From the NCBI RefSeq assembly GCF_037042905.1, contig NW_026974141.1, positions 5,138,001-5,202,000 on the forward strand: a stretch of 64,000 nucleotides of DNA, given 5' to 3'. A program made the position numbers and the translations under genes. Positions 11,701-24,600 of the stretch are shown one piece after another. Every line of letters starts with the position of its first letter. The first letter of the stretch is position 1. This DNA is from Lytechinus pictus (taxonomy: Eukaryota > Echinodermata > Echinoidea > Temnopleuroida > Toxopneustidae). The notes under the pieces were generated by a model that saw only the letters and a list, made by a program, of their open reading frames with translations, was not told the origin of the DNA and did not search any database.

Positions 11701-14351
11701 TCTCCATTCTCAGAAGCAATGTGTAACGCAGTCGAAAAATCATTCTCTCTGCTATTTACCCCAGCGCCTTTGCTGATCAGATATTTCGTGATATCGAGAT
11801 TACCAATTTCAGCAGCAAGATGCAGTGCTGTCGAACCATTGTTTCCACTCTTATTTACATCAGCACCGAGACGAATTAGGTGCTCTGTAAGATCCATGTC
11901 ACCTTGTAGAGTGGAGATGTGCAACGGCGTTCTACCATCACTGTCACTTTTATCGACTTCAGCTCCTTGATGTATAAGATGTTCAGCGATATCAAGAGAC
12001 GCATTATTAGCAGCATGTTGCAATGCAGTGTAACTATGATTATCTCTCTTATTCACATCGGCTCCTTGACCTATCAGGTATTTGATGACATCGGGATAAC
12101 CATTCTTAGTAGCAATGTCTAATGCTGTCTCACCATCATTGCTTGTTTTGTTCACATCAGCTCCTTGGGCAATCAGATATTTTGCAACATGGAGCCAGCC
12201 ACGTTCAACAGCGCTGTGTAATGCCGCCCAACCCTTACTGTCACTATTATTGACACCAGCTCTATGTCTTATCAGAAACTCCATGAACCCAAGATCACCA
12301 TTCTCAGCAGCAATGTGTAATACAGTGCGGCCGTTATCTCCCTTATTCACATCGGCTCCTTCACCTACCAGATACTCAATTACATCAGTGCAACCATTCT
12401 CAGCAGCATACTGAAGAGCAGTGTGGCCGTCTTTATCTCCTTTATTTATCTCTGCACCTTGACCTATCAGATATTCAACAACATCAATAAACCCATACAT
12501 TGCAGCACGTTGTAATGCAGTGTGGCCGTCATTATCTCCTTTATTAACATCAGCACCTTGACCAATCAAATAGTCGGTGACATCAAGAAAACTGTTCTTA
12601 ACAGCTATGTGGAATGTAGTCTGACCAGCATCATTTTCCTTATGCACATCAGCTCCTTGGGCGACGAGATATTCTGCAACATGAAGACAGCCACCTCCAA
12701 CAGCGCTGTGTAATGCCGTCGAACCACTACTGTCAGTGTGTTTTACTTCAGCTCCATGACTAATTAGATATTTGGTGATATCAAGATAACCATTCTCAGC
12801 AGCGCTGTTTAATGCTGTAAAACCATCATATTTAGCCTTATTGACTTCAGCCCCGTTAAGGATTAGATGTTTGGTGATGTCAAAATTACCTGCCTGAGCA
12901 GCAAGATGTAACGCGGTTAAACCGTGTTCGTCTTGCGTGTTTATGCCCGCTCCCTGACTGATCAGATATTCAACGACATGTAGATGATTTGCTTGTGTAG
13001 CAATGTGTAACGAGGTGCGACCGTCATTTCTTCTCTTATTTACATCAGCTCCTCCACTGATCAGATACTTGGAAATATCAAGATCGCCATTTTTACAAGC
13101 AATGTGTAACGCAGTGGTAAACTCATTGTCTCTGCTATTCACCTCAGCGCCTTTGCTGATCAGATATTTGGTGACGTCGAGATTACCAAACTCAGCAGCA
13201 AGATGCAATGCTGTCGAACCATTGAGGTCACGCTTGTTCACGTCCACATCACCACCAAGACCGATTAGGCACTTTGAGAGATCGGTATTACCATGTCGAA
13301 TGGCGGTATGCAATGGCGTGTGCCCAGAACTATCACACTCATCTACTCTAATTCCTTGACTTAACAAGTACTCAACGACATTAAGATGGCCCATTTCCGA
13401 CGCAATGTGCACTGCCATTAAACCGGAAGTAGTTTTTATATTTATCTCAGCACCTTGACTAATGAGATATTTGCTGACGTCCACATGACCCCCAAAAGCT
13501 GCACTGACTAAAGCAGTCATGCCATTATCATTTCTTTTATTCACATCAGCTCTATGAAGGATAAGTTGCTTTGTAACATCAAGATGACCCGCCTCAGCAG
13601 CAAGGTGCAATGCCGTCCAACCTTGTTTATTACCCTTATTCACCTTAGCTCCTTGGGAGATTAGATATCTGACAACTTCCAGATGGCCCGACTTAACAGC
13701 AAAATGTAAGGATGTCCTTCCTCTATTATCTTCTCTCTCCAATTCAGCTCCTTCACTGACAAGATATTTGGTGACGTCAAGATGACAATTTTTTGCAGCC
13801 ATGTGCAATGCAGTCGAACCTTCAGCATTCACCTGGTCCACCTGAACTCCTTGACCAATCAGGTGTTCAACTTTGTCCGTTGCGCCGTATTCTGCAGCAA
13901 TGTGTAGAGGTGAGCTTTCTGCGACGTTGACCTCATGGAAGGCCTTTGCCCCCTTGTTGATTAAGTATCGCACAACATCTCGGTGATCCTTAATTAGAGC
14001 AATGTGAAGTGCAGATTGTCCCTCTTTATTTATCTTGTCAATGTTCGCTCCGTGACTGAGTATAACTTTTGTTGCTTTAAGATGTCCGAGCGATGCAGCA
14101 AGATGTAAGGGGGTTTGTCCATTCGCGTTCACCTTTTCCAAGTCGGCGCCATGTTTAATGAGGTATTCAATGGTGTTAACCTGGTCGTTCTGCACAGCAA
14201 CATGTAAAATTGTGTTTCCGTCTTCATCTGTTTGGTTTATTCCAGCACCTTTTATACGGATTAAATCACCTCCAGATACCTCATTATGTAGCTTTTTATG
14301 AAACCCTTCCATATTTGAGGAAATAATACTATTCCATGCTATTCCTAACAT
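8793..14351 (-). CDS. Giant ankyrin-repeat exon (about 54 repeats)
   Basis: A single uninterrupted reading frame of about 1853 codons ends at donor GAG|GTAAAC (8793). After about 40 leader residues it is an almost unbroken ankyrin array of 33-residue units. The units follow the consensus D-x-DG-x-TALH-x-AA-x-x-GHLDV-x-x-YLI-x-QGADVNK; 54 is my estimate from length. Irregular units include a 3-residue insertion (GGDVDVNKRD), a 1-residue deletion (KGDNGRT, present in two blocks) and a degenerate unit near the C-terminal end (TTTSGPPLNQAIGKGD). Blocks of 17 to 22 repeats are nearly duplicated internally. The likely role is protein binding by a long solenoid ahead of ZU5. The ATG at 14351 is the first after an in-frame TAG, but a second ATG lies 13 codons in, and an upstream exon spliced at a CAG near 14378 is possible. 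No transmembrane or signal segment is seen. Confidence 0.9.
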
Positions 14352-15547
14352 CCACAGTTTCTTGGTTTTATACGTTAAACTGCTTTCGTAAGTTTTTGGA
14401 TACTATGAATCTGTATTCTGCATGTTCTGAATAAAATATGTTTGCTTGTCATAAACGCGAAAAACTATTCTGCTTTTACACTCTCAAACAATCCTTATCA
14501 TTTGGTTTCAAAGTCCGGAGCTTGCAAATATTGATGTTAGCAACAACCAAATGTCATAAATCATAACCATAAAAAAGGAAATATTAGTTATAATAAAAAT
14601 GTTGGCCTTGTGTAATTATTATATGATCTTGCTTCTCATGTTGCTTTTCGAGCAATGATCATCATCAATAATACAATGATAACTAGATCATTACCGACAT
14701 AATTCTTTAATTGGAGACCGGTGCTGTGTAAGGAGCTGGAATAAGATAATAGTGCCCCCCCCCCCTTCCCGGTTAAGAAGAATACTTTTCACCTAATTCG
14801 AGTGAAGTATGAAAGGATTTGTTTTTTAGCAATATCTGATAAAATAATCAATTAATTTGATTATTATCATTACCAAAGATCAAGTACACTCCAGAAAAAT
14901 ATTGACTTGAATGCATAAAAAGGAATCAAAATAGCACAACACTGAAAATTTCATCAAAATCGGATGTAAAATAAGGAAGTTACAATATTTTCAAGTTTCG
15001 CTTAATTTTACAAAACAGTTATATGCACAACTCAGTGATATGCGTATACATGGTATAAGACATGTAAGAGAGTCAATGATTTCCTTCTCTCCCTATTTCT
15101 TTTGTTTATTATTGTTTGAATTATACAATATATATCTCTCTCTCTCTCTCTCTTTTACCAATGTGACAATAAGAACCATCTTGACTGAACCTGAACCATA
15201 GGATCCCATAGACCCGGGAAGCGGGGGGTGCTGCGTGTATTATTTTCCATAGGCTTGATAGGCAGCTCCCCACGAAATCAGGTTCCCCCTGTATTTTTAT
15301 TTTAATATGACTGTCATAATGTACATAATTATCACATCCGACAATCACAAATAATTTACTACTGTCTTTCACATATTCGAATAACATATATCCCTCTGCC
15401 TCACGCCACTCAATCAATCTCAGGCACTTCGATACTGACGTGGTCGCGCGCGATATATGTACACACTACTCGATAGCAGCATATTACTCCATGATAGCAG
15501 GGAGAGACATGGTGGGTGTGGTTGGACTTGAAACTTCAAGGTTTTGT
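14352..15547. other. Upstream flank of the ankyrin/ZU5 gene
   Basis: AT-rich, non-coding. It would hold the promoter or 5' exons of the ankyrin gene, but no diagnostic promoter motif could be fixed. A poly-C run lies at about 14755-14765 and a TC microsatellite at about 15135-15153. A minus-strand frame at 15121-15417 has no ATG near its start and no recognised domain. Confidence 0.4.
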
Positions 15548-15895
15548 CAAACAATAAAAATCTAGATGTTGTTTGAAGGTTAGCATGGTGGCATGTGCAA
15601 TCGCTGATGTGGTTTACGGTACACCATGTGGAGTGTTATAGAAACAGTGGATAGAAGAAGAGAAGAAATGGATAGGCTAGAAAGTGGAGATTTGAGAGTT
15701 GAGTATTCTTTCTTGAAAGTAGTCCTGAAAAGGACTGTAAACCAGGAAAGTTTGATGAGTTGAGAACAGCTTGGGTAGTAGAGCTGATGAGGAGATGCTG
15801 GCTTGAGTCGGCGAGTAGAGATGATGAGTAGTAGAGAGACTCGACGTTTCGGACAGGTTGACTGTTCGTCTTCAGGACTGTCCTGATTGTCAAAA
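15548..15895 (-). mobile_element. Penelope-like element terminal fragment
   Basis: On the minus strand this is a near copy of about 37160-37460. It has CCTGAAGACGAACAG, then CTGTCCGAAACGTCGAG, a CT-rich stretch, AGTCCTTTTCAGGACTAC, and GTACCGTAAACCACATCAG. The 37-kb copy sits downstream of a GIY-YIG Penelope coding remnant, which gives the family assignment. There is no coding here. The stem after CTGAAGA has one A/C mismatch compared with the 37-kb copy. Confidence 0.7.
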
Positions 15896-16483
15896 AAAAT
15901 CTGTTAGTGCTTCGCGCTCACAATGTTAATGTAGGAAGATATCAAATTACCCATCATTTTCTTGATTTACAAAGCATGAATAAAATGTCCCGTTTTTAGG
16001 TCTGAAATCTAATTTTTTTCCCGATCGCATCAGTGATATTGTATAGTTATACACCTATCCTGTTTATGATTTAAAAAGTGCTTAGGATGACCCGTTGTTT
16101 AGGTCTGAAATCTCATTTGTATTTCAGCTCACGCTTCGCGCTCGCATCAATTGTATAGTTATATACCTATCCTCTTCATGATTAGAAAAGTGCTTAGAAT
16201 GTCTGGGGTTTTTTGTCTAAAATCTGAATTTAGTTTCAGCTCGCGCTTCGCGCCTCGCATCAAATGTATAGTTATATACATATCCTCTTCATAAATTGAA
16301 AAGTGCTTAAGATATCCCGTTTTCAGGTCTGAAATGGCATTTTTATTTCACCTCACGCTTTGCGCTCGTATCAATTGTATAGTTTTCATGATTAGAAAAG
16401 TGCTTAGAATGTCTGGGGGTTTTTTTTGGTCTAAAATCTCAATTTAGTTTCCGCCTGCGCTTGGCGCTCGCATTAATTGTATA

Positions 16484-17529
16484 CAGTGGCGTAACTACGG
16501 GGGGGGTATGGGGGGGCACGTGCCCCCCCAATCGGCTGACAAAAAAAAAAAAAAAAAAAAAAACGGGGTAAAGGAGAAAAAGAGGGAGAAAGGAAGAGAA
16601 ACTAAATGGGAAAGAAGACATTATTGTTCATTATAATGAAAACCTCCCGTTTTCAAGTCAATATACACCAAACTGCCAAATATATTTCCTCGCACTTCGA
16701 GTTATTATTGTTTTATGTACAATAGTATGCTTCTTTTTCATGACTACTTAAAGTGATTGCCCCATTTTAAGGTCTTAATATAAAACATTTCCTGTCCGTG
16801 CTTACGTTCGCAGTAGTGGATTGGTGAAATAATGTCTGCTCTCCATGAATTCCTAGAATCAGTCCTTAAAATGTCCCTTTTTCTAATCTGAATATCAAAA
16901 ATTTTCAGCTCGCGCTTCGCGCTCGCATCATTTGTTTAGTTAACTACGTATTGTCTTCGTGAATTCCTACAAACAAGCCTTAAAATGCCCCTCTTCAGGT
17001 CTGAATTTCCTAAATTTTCAGCTCAGGCTTCGCGCTCGCAAGATTTGATTAGTGAGATGGGTATGTTAATCATGATTACAAGTTCTTTATGTGCATGTTT
17101 AGATGGAATTCTAACAAAATCAGCAAGCGCTTATTGGCACTCGCATTGGATGACTATGGTTAGATGTGTATACTCTTAATGGATTCCTAAAATATAGTCC
17201 TTAAAATCTTCCTGTTTTGGGGTCAATATTTACAAAAATTTCAGCTCGCGCTTCGCGCTCGCATTATGTAGCGAGACAGGTACGTATCATGATTACAAAA
17301 GATTGATTATAATGTCCCTTTTTATGTCTGAATATCAAAAATTTTAAGCTCGCGCTTCGCGCTCGCATTATTTGACCAGTGAGAGACATATCCGTTTAAT
17401 GGCACTGTCCTTAAAATGTCTATTATTAGGTCAGTTTACCTGGCAACTGGGCGCGCTTTGCGCGCTCACTTAGTGACTCAAGTTTTTTGCTGGTGCCCCC
17501 CCAATGCCGTGACCCACGGTACGCCACTG
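16484..17529. mobile_element. Non-autonomous hAT element, 1046 bp
   Basis: The ends are CAGTGGCGTAACTACGG and ACCCACGGTACGCCACTG. They are flanked by the perfect 8-bp target duplication ATTGTATA (16476-16483 and 17530-17537), the hAT hallmark. The interior has a poly-A run (about 16542-16563) and several GCTCGCGCTTCGCGCTCGC motifs; no transposase. The right end (GGTGCCCCCC...ACGGTACGCCACTG) recurs near 34345 and 42335. Confidence 0.9.
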
Positions 17530-17591
17530 ATTGTATAGTTATATACCTATATCATGTTCATGATTACAAAAAGTGCTTAGAATGTCCAGTA

Positions 17592-17905
17592 ATGGAGCAT
17601 TGAGGCCCAGTGGATTAGTCTCCGGAATTTGAAACAGAGGGTCTTGGGTTCGAATCCCAGCCATGGCGTAATTTCCTTCGGCAAGAAATGTATCCACATT
17701 GTGCTGCACTTGACCCAGGTGAGGTGAATGGGTACCCGGTAGGAAGACATTCCTCGAATGCTCGAGCGCCCGATCAAGGTAGCCGTGCTAAAACCGGGGT
17801 AATAATAATAGCAGGACCCGTTGGGAGAACAGTTTTCGGAACTGAAGTGGCTACCTTGGGTAAATATGTCGTTATTATTACTATTATTAGTAGTAGTAGT
17901 ATTTA
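17592..17905 (+). mobile_element. tRNA-derived SINE
   Basis: A tRNA-like head carries an A-box-like TGGATTAGTCT (about 17611) and a perfect B box GGTTCGAATCC (17647-17657). The body includes CTTCGGCAAGAAATGTATCC and GGTGAGGTGAATGGGTACCC, and the tail is a simple TTA/GTA repeat (about 17866-17905). A second copy of the same family lies on the minus strand at 53050-53340. The elements would be transcribed by RNA polymerase III and moved by a LINE partner. Confidence 0.8.
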
Positions 17906-18169
17906 GGTCGGAATGTCAAAATTTTCAGCTCGCGCATCGCGCTCGTATTATTTAATTGTTGATATATGTATCGTCTTCATGGGTAACTGCAAACAGTCAT
18001 CATAACACGTCCCTTTCAATCAGGCCAGAGCGTATAAAAAAATATCTGCTCGCGCTGATTGCGCATACGCATATTGTTAAGGATCACAAGCATTACTCAA
18101 AATGTTGAATTTTCAGGACATACTACATAAAATTTCCCAAAAATAGCTCGCCCTTCACGCTCTCGAATT

Positions 18170-18290
18170 ATATATAAATATATATATATGTGTGTGTGAG
18201 GGTGAGTGTGTGTGAGGGTGGGTGTGCGTGTGTGTGTATGAGGGTGTCTGTGTCTGTGTGTTGTGCCCTTAGAGGTGTGTGTGTGTGTCT
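18170..18290. repeat. TG-rich microsatellite
   Basis: ATATAT leads into imperfect (TG)n with GAGGG interruptions. Confidence 0.85.
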
Positions 18291-18712
18291 AAAGAACAAT
18301 GGAAAACTCAATCGTGGCCCCTACCTATGCGGAGAGATTACAAAATTTGAAAAGTGAAAATTGCTGTTTCGGAGCATTTTACAGCTTGGGTATAATGCTT
18401 ATGACAGCATTTACTATACAATATTTTTTTTCTTCAGTTTTAAAAAAAAATCTGGGGAGGTGGCAGTGGAGGGGGAGACGATCCTGGCCGGCGAGGGGGC
18501 ATTTCGTACCCCCCCCCCCCCCCCCGAGTGCCGCCATTGCATTTATTATAGAAAATGTTCTGAGATTAGGTCTCGAAGGTGCACAGGAGATTGAGAATGC
18601 ATTTTAAAGACTATGATTTTGAATTTTATTGTGTGGATGCTGGTAAAACTAACATTACCTGTGTATATTATTTTAGAATTGGATGAGTGAAACAAGATGT
18701 TCCATTGATGAC

Positions 18713-19265
18713 ATGAGCACCCCGGGGGGGGGGGGGGCACTCGACCAAAAAAGTAGTAGGCCTGTGCCGCGGGCGAGACAAAAAACGGGGGCCTTGGAGC
18801 GGGCTTATTGTAAAAAGGAGGGTCCTCGGAACGGGCTTCAAAACTACAAATGTTTGTGAAAACGGGGGTCCTTGGAACGGGTCGCCTTCGCGTGAGTGCG
18901 TATTCATCCCTATGGAACGGGCATACGTGCACCCGGCGGCACGGGGCCGGGTGCGCTATAGCGCAGAGGCGATGGTCGGACAGCGTTTTGCGGCCGCTTT
19001 TCACCAAAATTGCGGCTCATCGTAGCAGATCAATACGGCCGGAACGGCGTAACGGAAAATATGCGAAGCTTTGGAGCGGATTTCTTTCTTCTTTTTCATC
19101 GATAAGAAGAAAATGCTATGCTTTGGAGCGACTTTCTTTGTTCTTTGTCTCAATAAGACAAAAATGCTATGCCTTGGAACGGAAATTTGAGTGTAAAAAT
19201 GGGGGTCCCCTCCGCGGCACATACCCACTATGCATTATATACTGAGTGCACCCCCCCCCCCCCCC
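18713..19265. repeat. Repeat element with CCTTGGAACGG units
   Basis: The segment is bounded by GAGCACCCCGGGGGG at left and GAGTGCACCCCCCC at right. It contains diverged repeats of the form (C)CTTGGA(A/G)CGG(G), for example near 18794, 18860, 19070 and 19167. The reading frames over it are fragmentary and look like by-products of the repeat. The family was not identified. Confidence 0.5.
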
Positions 19266-19639
19266 GCGGGCTTCGAAATTATTTTTCCCACCGAGTTCTG
19301 GACCGACATGTGAATATTCATGACTTGCGTCTTCGGATTGAGAGTACGCATGCGCGTGGACTTGGCCTCGACCAGTGCCGATCGTAAGCATTCACGTTGC
19401 TCAGAATGAATTAGCATCGTCAAATTACCGGTACCCTTACATAGTTACATAGGTCTTATAGGCTTAGATCTATATATATATATATATATCCAATTCTTAA
19501 ACACTTAATAAACTAGCTGCCATTAATGGTAAGACATGTGCTAGGGTAGGGCTAGCTTAGGCTAGCGCATTAACTTTACCTCAAATCTGGACCTGTCTAA
19601 TTAATGCCTAGTACTAATCAGTGTTATAATTTATGAAGG

Positions 19640-19882
19640 TTTCCATGCATGGCGAAGAAGAATAGTGTAGTAGGTTTCACGGTACACCATGTATCTTTCT
19701 TGGGCAGGTGTTGGTCCTAAAAAGGACCACCCAATCTCGACGTTTCGACAAGTGTGTTCTTGTCGTTTTCTCCTGAGAACGACAAGAACACACTTGTCGA
19801 AACGTCGAGATTGGGTGGTCCTTTTTAGGACCAACATCTGCCCAAGAAAGATACATGGTGTACCGTGAAACCTACTACACTA
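19640..19882. mobile_element. Head-to-head Penelope-type terminal hairpin
   Basis: The left arm (GTAGTAGGTTTCACGGTACA onward) and the right arm (ending ACCGTGAAACCTACTACAC) are complementary over about 110 bp. The centre is CGACGTTTCGACAAG and CTTGTCGAAACGTCG around TTTTCTCCTGAGAAC. The GAAACGTCGAG and GTACCGTGAAACC landmarks match those of the Penelope terminal fragments at 15.6 and 37.2 kb. A related hairpin lies at 60624-60812. Confidence 0.7.
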
Positions 19883-20293
19883 ATCAGTGTTGTAGTGCCT
19901 TGATGCTCGGCCTTGGCCTTAAGGCGCCTTAATGCCTTGCTACTTTTTCAAAGCCTTGGCATCGAGAAGGCCTTGGCCTTGAGGATTTTGAGCCTTGAAA
20001 TTTTAAGGCATTTTCAAGGCATTTTCAAGGCTTTTTCAAGGCATTTTGTATTTTGTACTTTGTTTTAAATAAGTAATTATAAATGTTTCAATTGTTTTTT
20101 TATATATATATTTAATAACACTAATGGTCAATACTACCAATCACCAGTAACAGTAGCAGCAGCAGTAGTAAGTGTACTAGCAGTGTCATCAATTGTAATT
20201 GTCACCATTATCAAGAAATTCAAACAAAGAATACATCAGTTATGAAAAATAGCATTATGTATTGGTAATGTGTTGTAATCATATGATGATAAT

Positions 20294-22527
20294 CAGGGGC
20301 GGAAATCTCTCCCAAAAAGTAGGGGGGACACAGGGGCGGATCCAGCCTTCGCCAATAGGGGGGGGGGGCGGAAATTTGTTTCAGCCATATTTTCCCCGAT
20401 CGGCAGCTCGAAGATGATTTGTGTTTGTTTCTTTGAAGGGGTAGTCCTCATAAGTCACTTCTTAGCTTTATTCTTATAAATTCATATATAATATCATAAT
20501 CCTTATTTATATGATGCGAGCGCGAAGCGCGAGCTAATTTTTTGGAAATTTTATTTTTTTCCCTAAAATTTGAACATTCTGGGCAATGTTTGTTATCCTG
20601 AAAAAAATGTGTATGCAACTTAGTAATTACTACAAACGCAAAGCGCGAGCAGAAATGAACTGATGGAAAAGATACTTGTTAAAGACTGCGTGCAGTTAGC
20701 ATTTAACAATCAAATAATGCGAGCGCGAAGCGCGAGCTGATTTTTTTTTACATTTTCACCTAAAGAATGGAAATTCTAAGCACTTTTTGTAATTCAAGCA
20801 GAATAGATATATAAGTAGACAATTGATGGAAAATTTCGAGATTTAGTCCTTTCTGAACGAGACAGTCTATTCATGTTTGAAAATTTCTAAAGAAAGAATG
20901 GAAAATTTTAATCAATTTTTGTAATCGTGAACAGGATAGCTTTATAATTCAACAATTGATGCGAGTGCGAAGCGCGAATCGAGATTTAGACCTAAAAATG
21001 GGCCACTCTGTTCATGTTTTGTAAACAGCCATAGGCTGATCGAGGGCTTTTTACCGTGTTTAAATAAAATAAATCAATCACAATCAATGTTTTGTAAATC
21101 ATGAAAAGGATGAGTAATAGGGGGTCTTTCTACATTAATAATGCGAGCACAAAGCGCGAGCAGAAAAATTTTGATATTGTGATCTGAAACTAGATAATGA
21201 TTTAAATAGAGAACAAGTTGAGTATTTGAATAAACATGCGCGCGCGTGTTTCATATTTAGACCTAGAATCTAGGCATTCTAAATACATCTTTAATCATGA
21301 AAATCATGAAACTTTGATATTCCGATCTGTAAGGTGGATTGTGGTTGTAAGGTGGATATGGATCGCACAAAAAAGAGCTAAAATTTTCATTATTATTACT
21401 TTGAGTTTTGACATAGGACCGGGGCATCCTTACGACATGTCATGAAAATGATGAATATCTTCCTATTCCTCTTGCTAAGCGCGAGATGAAACAAAAGGGA
21501 CACTTTAATTATTTAATTAATATCATATTTATTAATGCCTAATAAGGGCGCGAAATCTAATGATATTATGGCATAAGAACTGGACATTTTACTTTTGTAA
21601 TTATGAATAGGATGCATCAGTTGATATATTTTTAACCATTAATGTGAGCGCAAATCGCGAGCTAAAATTTTTAATAAACTGTCATGAAAAGGGGATTTTA
21701 AGTAGTTTGTTGTATAATCAATATTGAAACATGATAACTCGCCAATCAGAATGCCGGCGTGCAGCGCTAGTTCATGCGTCTTGACAATCAGACCTGAAAA
21801 GGGATATTTTGACAACTTTATGGAATACACGAAAATAAAAGGTACCTGATAAATCAAAATTTGCGAGCACGCAGCGCAAACAGCAAATGTTGATAAAATT
21901 ATTCAGACCATAAAACTGACATTTTTACAGAGCACTTTTTAAAAATCAATTTGTAAATCACACAAAATAATGAAAGTTCGATTTCCGAGGTGAAATATGT
22001 TTTGTAGGTTGACTTCCAAACTTGATATTTGAGCTCCATATTGAACAAGATATGTAAATCACCTAACAGGCAATGCGAACGCGAAGCGCGAGCGAAAAAT
22101 TTATATAGTGGCACGAAAGATTCTTTTTATTTTCCAAGTCTTCCCCTCATCTTATTTTATGCACTCGTCATCCTTCTCTTCTTTTTCTCCTCTCTTTTCC
22201 CTCCTTTTTTCCTTTTTCCTTCTTTCTTCCCCGTTTTTCTTTTTTTGCTCCGCCAATAGGGGGGGGCCCTCGGCCCCCTGGATCCGCCTTTGGGGACAAG
22301 GGGCGGGAAAATTTGACAAGCAAAAAAAAAGATTATCATCCCAAAAGTACGGTCATCTCGTCCCAATTCGTCCCAAAATACACGTTTTATTTCGATTTAG
22401 AATGATGTATTTCTTACCATCATAAAAGACAAAAAATAGTAGGGGGGACATTTGATATTGTGTCCCCCCCTACTATTTTGAGTAGGGGGGACACGTCCCC
22501 CCTGTCCCCCTGGGATTTCCGCCCATG
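20294..22527. mobile_element. hAT element with nested second element
   Basis: The ends are CAGGGGCGGAAATC and GGGATTTCCGCCCATG, with perfect 8-bp target duplications ATGATAAT (20286-20293 and 22528-22535). Subterminal AGTAGGGGGGACA occurs inverted on both sides. Another element (about 20334-22292) is inserted just inside the left end. No transposase was recognised. Confidence 0.85.
20334..22292. mobile_element. Nested hAT-like element with GC-rich motif array
   Basis: The ends are CAGGGGCGGATCCAGCC and GGATCCGCCTTTG, and GGGGACA occurs at both flanks (an imperfect or 7-bp target duplication). The interior has about ten GCGAGCGCGAAGCGCGAGC-type motifs in AT-rich sequence. CGATCGGCAGCTC near the left end recurs near 37660. 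No coding was found. Confidence 0.65.
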
Positions 22528-24600
22528 ATGATAATGACAGTAAATAATAATGGCCATGATCAAGATAATAGTGCTTTGATGACAAGAATAATTTTTACAT
22601 CTGACTGCAATTTTTGACAACAATTTTCATACTTTAAACATAGCTAACTCTAAAGAACGATAACAAGGTTGATTTCTAGTCCATTAGGATTTTCCTTGTA
22701 TTATTTTCTTTGGCCAACAAGAATGTTTTAAGTCTTAATGATATTCTGAAAAGATTTGGTAAACTTGAACACAGTCTCCAATTTTGTCATATCCAAATGG
22801 GTTATGTCAATGGCATGATGAGCCAGAAACTTTGAGGGGCCAAGCATGGCATTTATAAAGCAAAATTTCTGTCAAAAAAAGAAGAAAGCGATTGAAGCGA
22901 GCGAGTGAACAAAATTTGTCCCCCTCTTTCTATAAGAAAAGCTAATTTTGCAATAGATTGTTTAAAAAATAATATCACATTTACTCCATCTTTTCCTTTC
23001 CCTCCCCCCCCCCCCTTGTCTAAGTTTATTCTTGGTGGTGGGACTTCTTCTCTCTATCTCTCTTCTAAATTTTATATTTGTTTTGGGTCAGATTGACAAA
23101 ACAAAGGGGGAAAAACGTTTACTTCTTTTTAATCATATATCGTTCAACATTGAATCTCATTTCTCTACAGTTTCAAGGAAATAAACAACTTTTTTGTTTT
23201 TGTGTCAATATGGTTTCAAGAAATAATAATTAACAAAAATAATTTAATAATTAATAATTATTAATATTATCAATAAGTATTAATAATTAATGATTAATTA
23301 ACTGTTTAATAAAAGTGGTTGTAAGCAGAAAAAAATATGAAAACTGACAAGAGTCCTAAAAATGACTCATTTTCAGTTTAAGCATTTGAAATTTTTAGCT
23401 TTCGCTTTGTGCTCTCTTGCCCCCCCCCCCAAAAAAAAAAAATCCCTGTAGGATTTTTTTTCCAAATGAAATATGCCCTTTTAAAAAAGAAATACCTTCT
23501 TTAATAATAAAACATAATACATTTTAGGTTCGAAAATCACAGATTTTGAATCGTGCTTGCATCAATTATTGTTTAGTACAGTACTGCTAATGGTTACAAA
23601 TATGTATAGAATGTTGCTTTATGGTTGAAATATCACAAATATTTGGCTCGCTTCCTGCACTCGCATCAATTATTGTACTCGTTCTCTTCCCGTTCACAAA
23701 AAAATGCTTAGAATGTCCAGTTTTCAGGTTGGAATATCACAAATTTTTGAGCTCGCGCTTTGCGCTCGCATTATTTTTTATTGGTGAGTTATGTATCTTA
23801 TTTAAAATGCAGTAATTAACTGCTTAATTAACTGCTTCCTTTACTGGTCAGTTTATTATTTTTTAGTTAGATACACATCTTTTTCATGATTACAAAACCA
23901 GCTCAGAATAAAATAATTTCCATGTCTTATTACACGACATGTCAAGAAGTTTGAGCTGGTGATTCGCGCTGGCAACATCGCGCAAGGAAATTTCAACAAT
24001 GATTAGCCCCATAATTGACCATAAATCAAGTTTTACAACATCAGAATTGATTTTTTGTTCAAAACCGCTTGCTCGCAATGCTTTCTCGCTGAGAAGTAAA
24101 ACCTAAAGCAAAATATCTATCTTATAATTAAAAATCATTTTAGAAGGCCTTTGCTCAACTTAATTTCTATAAACACACAATTACTTCACGCAGTTCATAA
24201 TCTCATTTTGAAAATACATGTATCTGTTTGCACAAAAAAACTCATTTTGATAAATGGGTGCCTTTTTGGCGTTGACCCCCCCCCCCCCATAATAATTTTC
24301 TGCTGCCCCTGTCCCAGGGAGTGGAGAAAAACATACGTTGAGAATGCCAGAATCAGATGACCGTGGTAATAATAATTATTGCAATGTAAATCGCCTATAG
24401 AAAAATTATGGATTATGTGTACACAGGTAACTATATCATTATTTTAATATGTCTCTATCATGAAATTATTTTTGTTTTAAATGTACAAAGGTTATATTTT
24501 TTTCTCGCTCAGTCCCCTCGCTCACATACATTTTACCATGTGTGATGTCTGCCGCCTAAGTATTGTTAGTTCATTGTTCTGTATATCGTAAGTTTGAAAT
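22528..24600. other. Interior of composite element, no gene seen
   Basis: AT-rich sequence with poly-C tracts (about 23006-23016, 23421-23430, 24278-24288), TAATTAATAA runs near 23230-23300, and a few TCGCGCTTTGCGCTCGCAT-type motifs (about 23754). No coding sequence could be supported. Confidence 0.5.

Larger units (their letters stand above)
15896..18170. repeat. Array of GC-rich GCTCGCGCTTCGCGCTCGC motifs
   Basis: Diverged AT-rich sequence is punctuated every 100-220 bp by the well-conserved motif GCTCGCGCTTCGCGCTCGC, often followed by CAT. The motif contains a CGCG-CTT-CGCG mini-hairpin. The array is interrupted by the hAT element at 16484-17529, itself carrying the same motif, and by the SINE at 17592-17905. 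The same motif array recurs at about 20.5-22.1, 33.7-34.2 and 41.7-42.2 kb. Confidence 0.75.

Noticed and set aside
10039-13359. Several plus-strand open frames of 60-118 codons across the ankyrin exon
   Set aside because: They are antisense shadows of the 33-residue repeat; their own periodicity (LFTSAPxxIRY) simply mirrors the ankyrin codons.
15121-15417. Minus-strand frame considered as a 5' exon of the ankyrin gene
   Set aside because: It starts at TTG, has no recognised domain, and no splice pair linking it to 14351 could be established.
17647-17657. Possible functional tRNA gene at a perfect B box
   Set aside because: The surrounding sequence does not fold as a full cloverleaf by eye, and the downstream body and simple-repeat tail match a SINE with a second copy at 53 kb.
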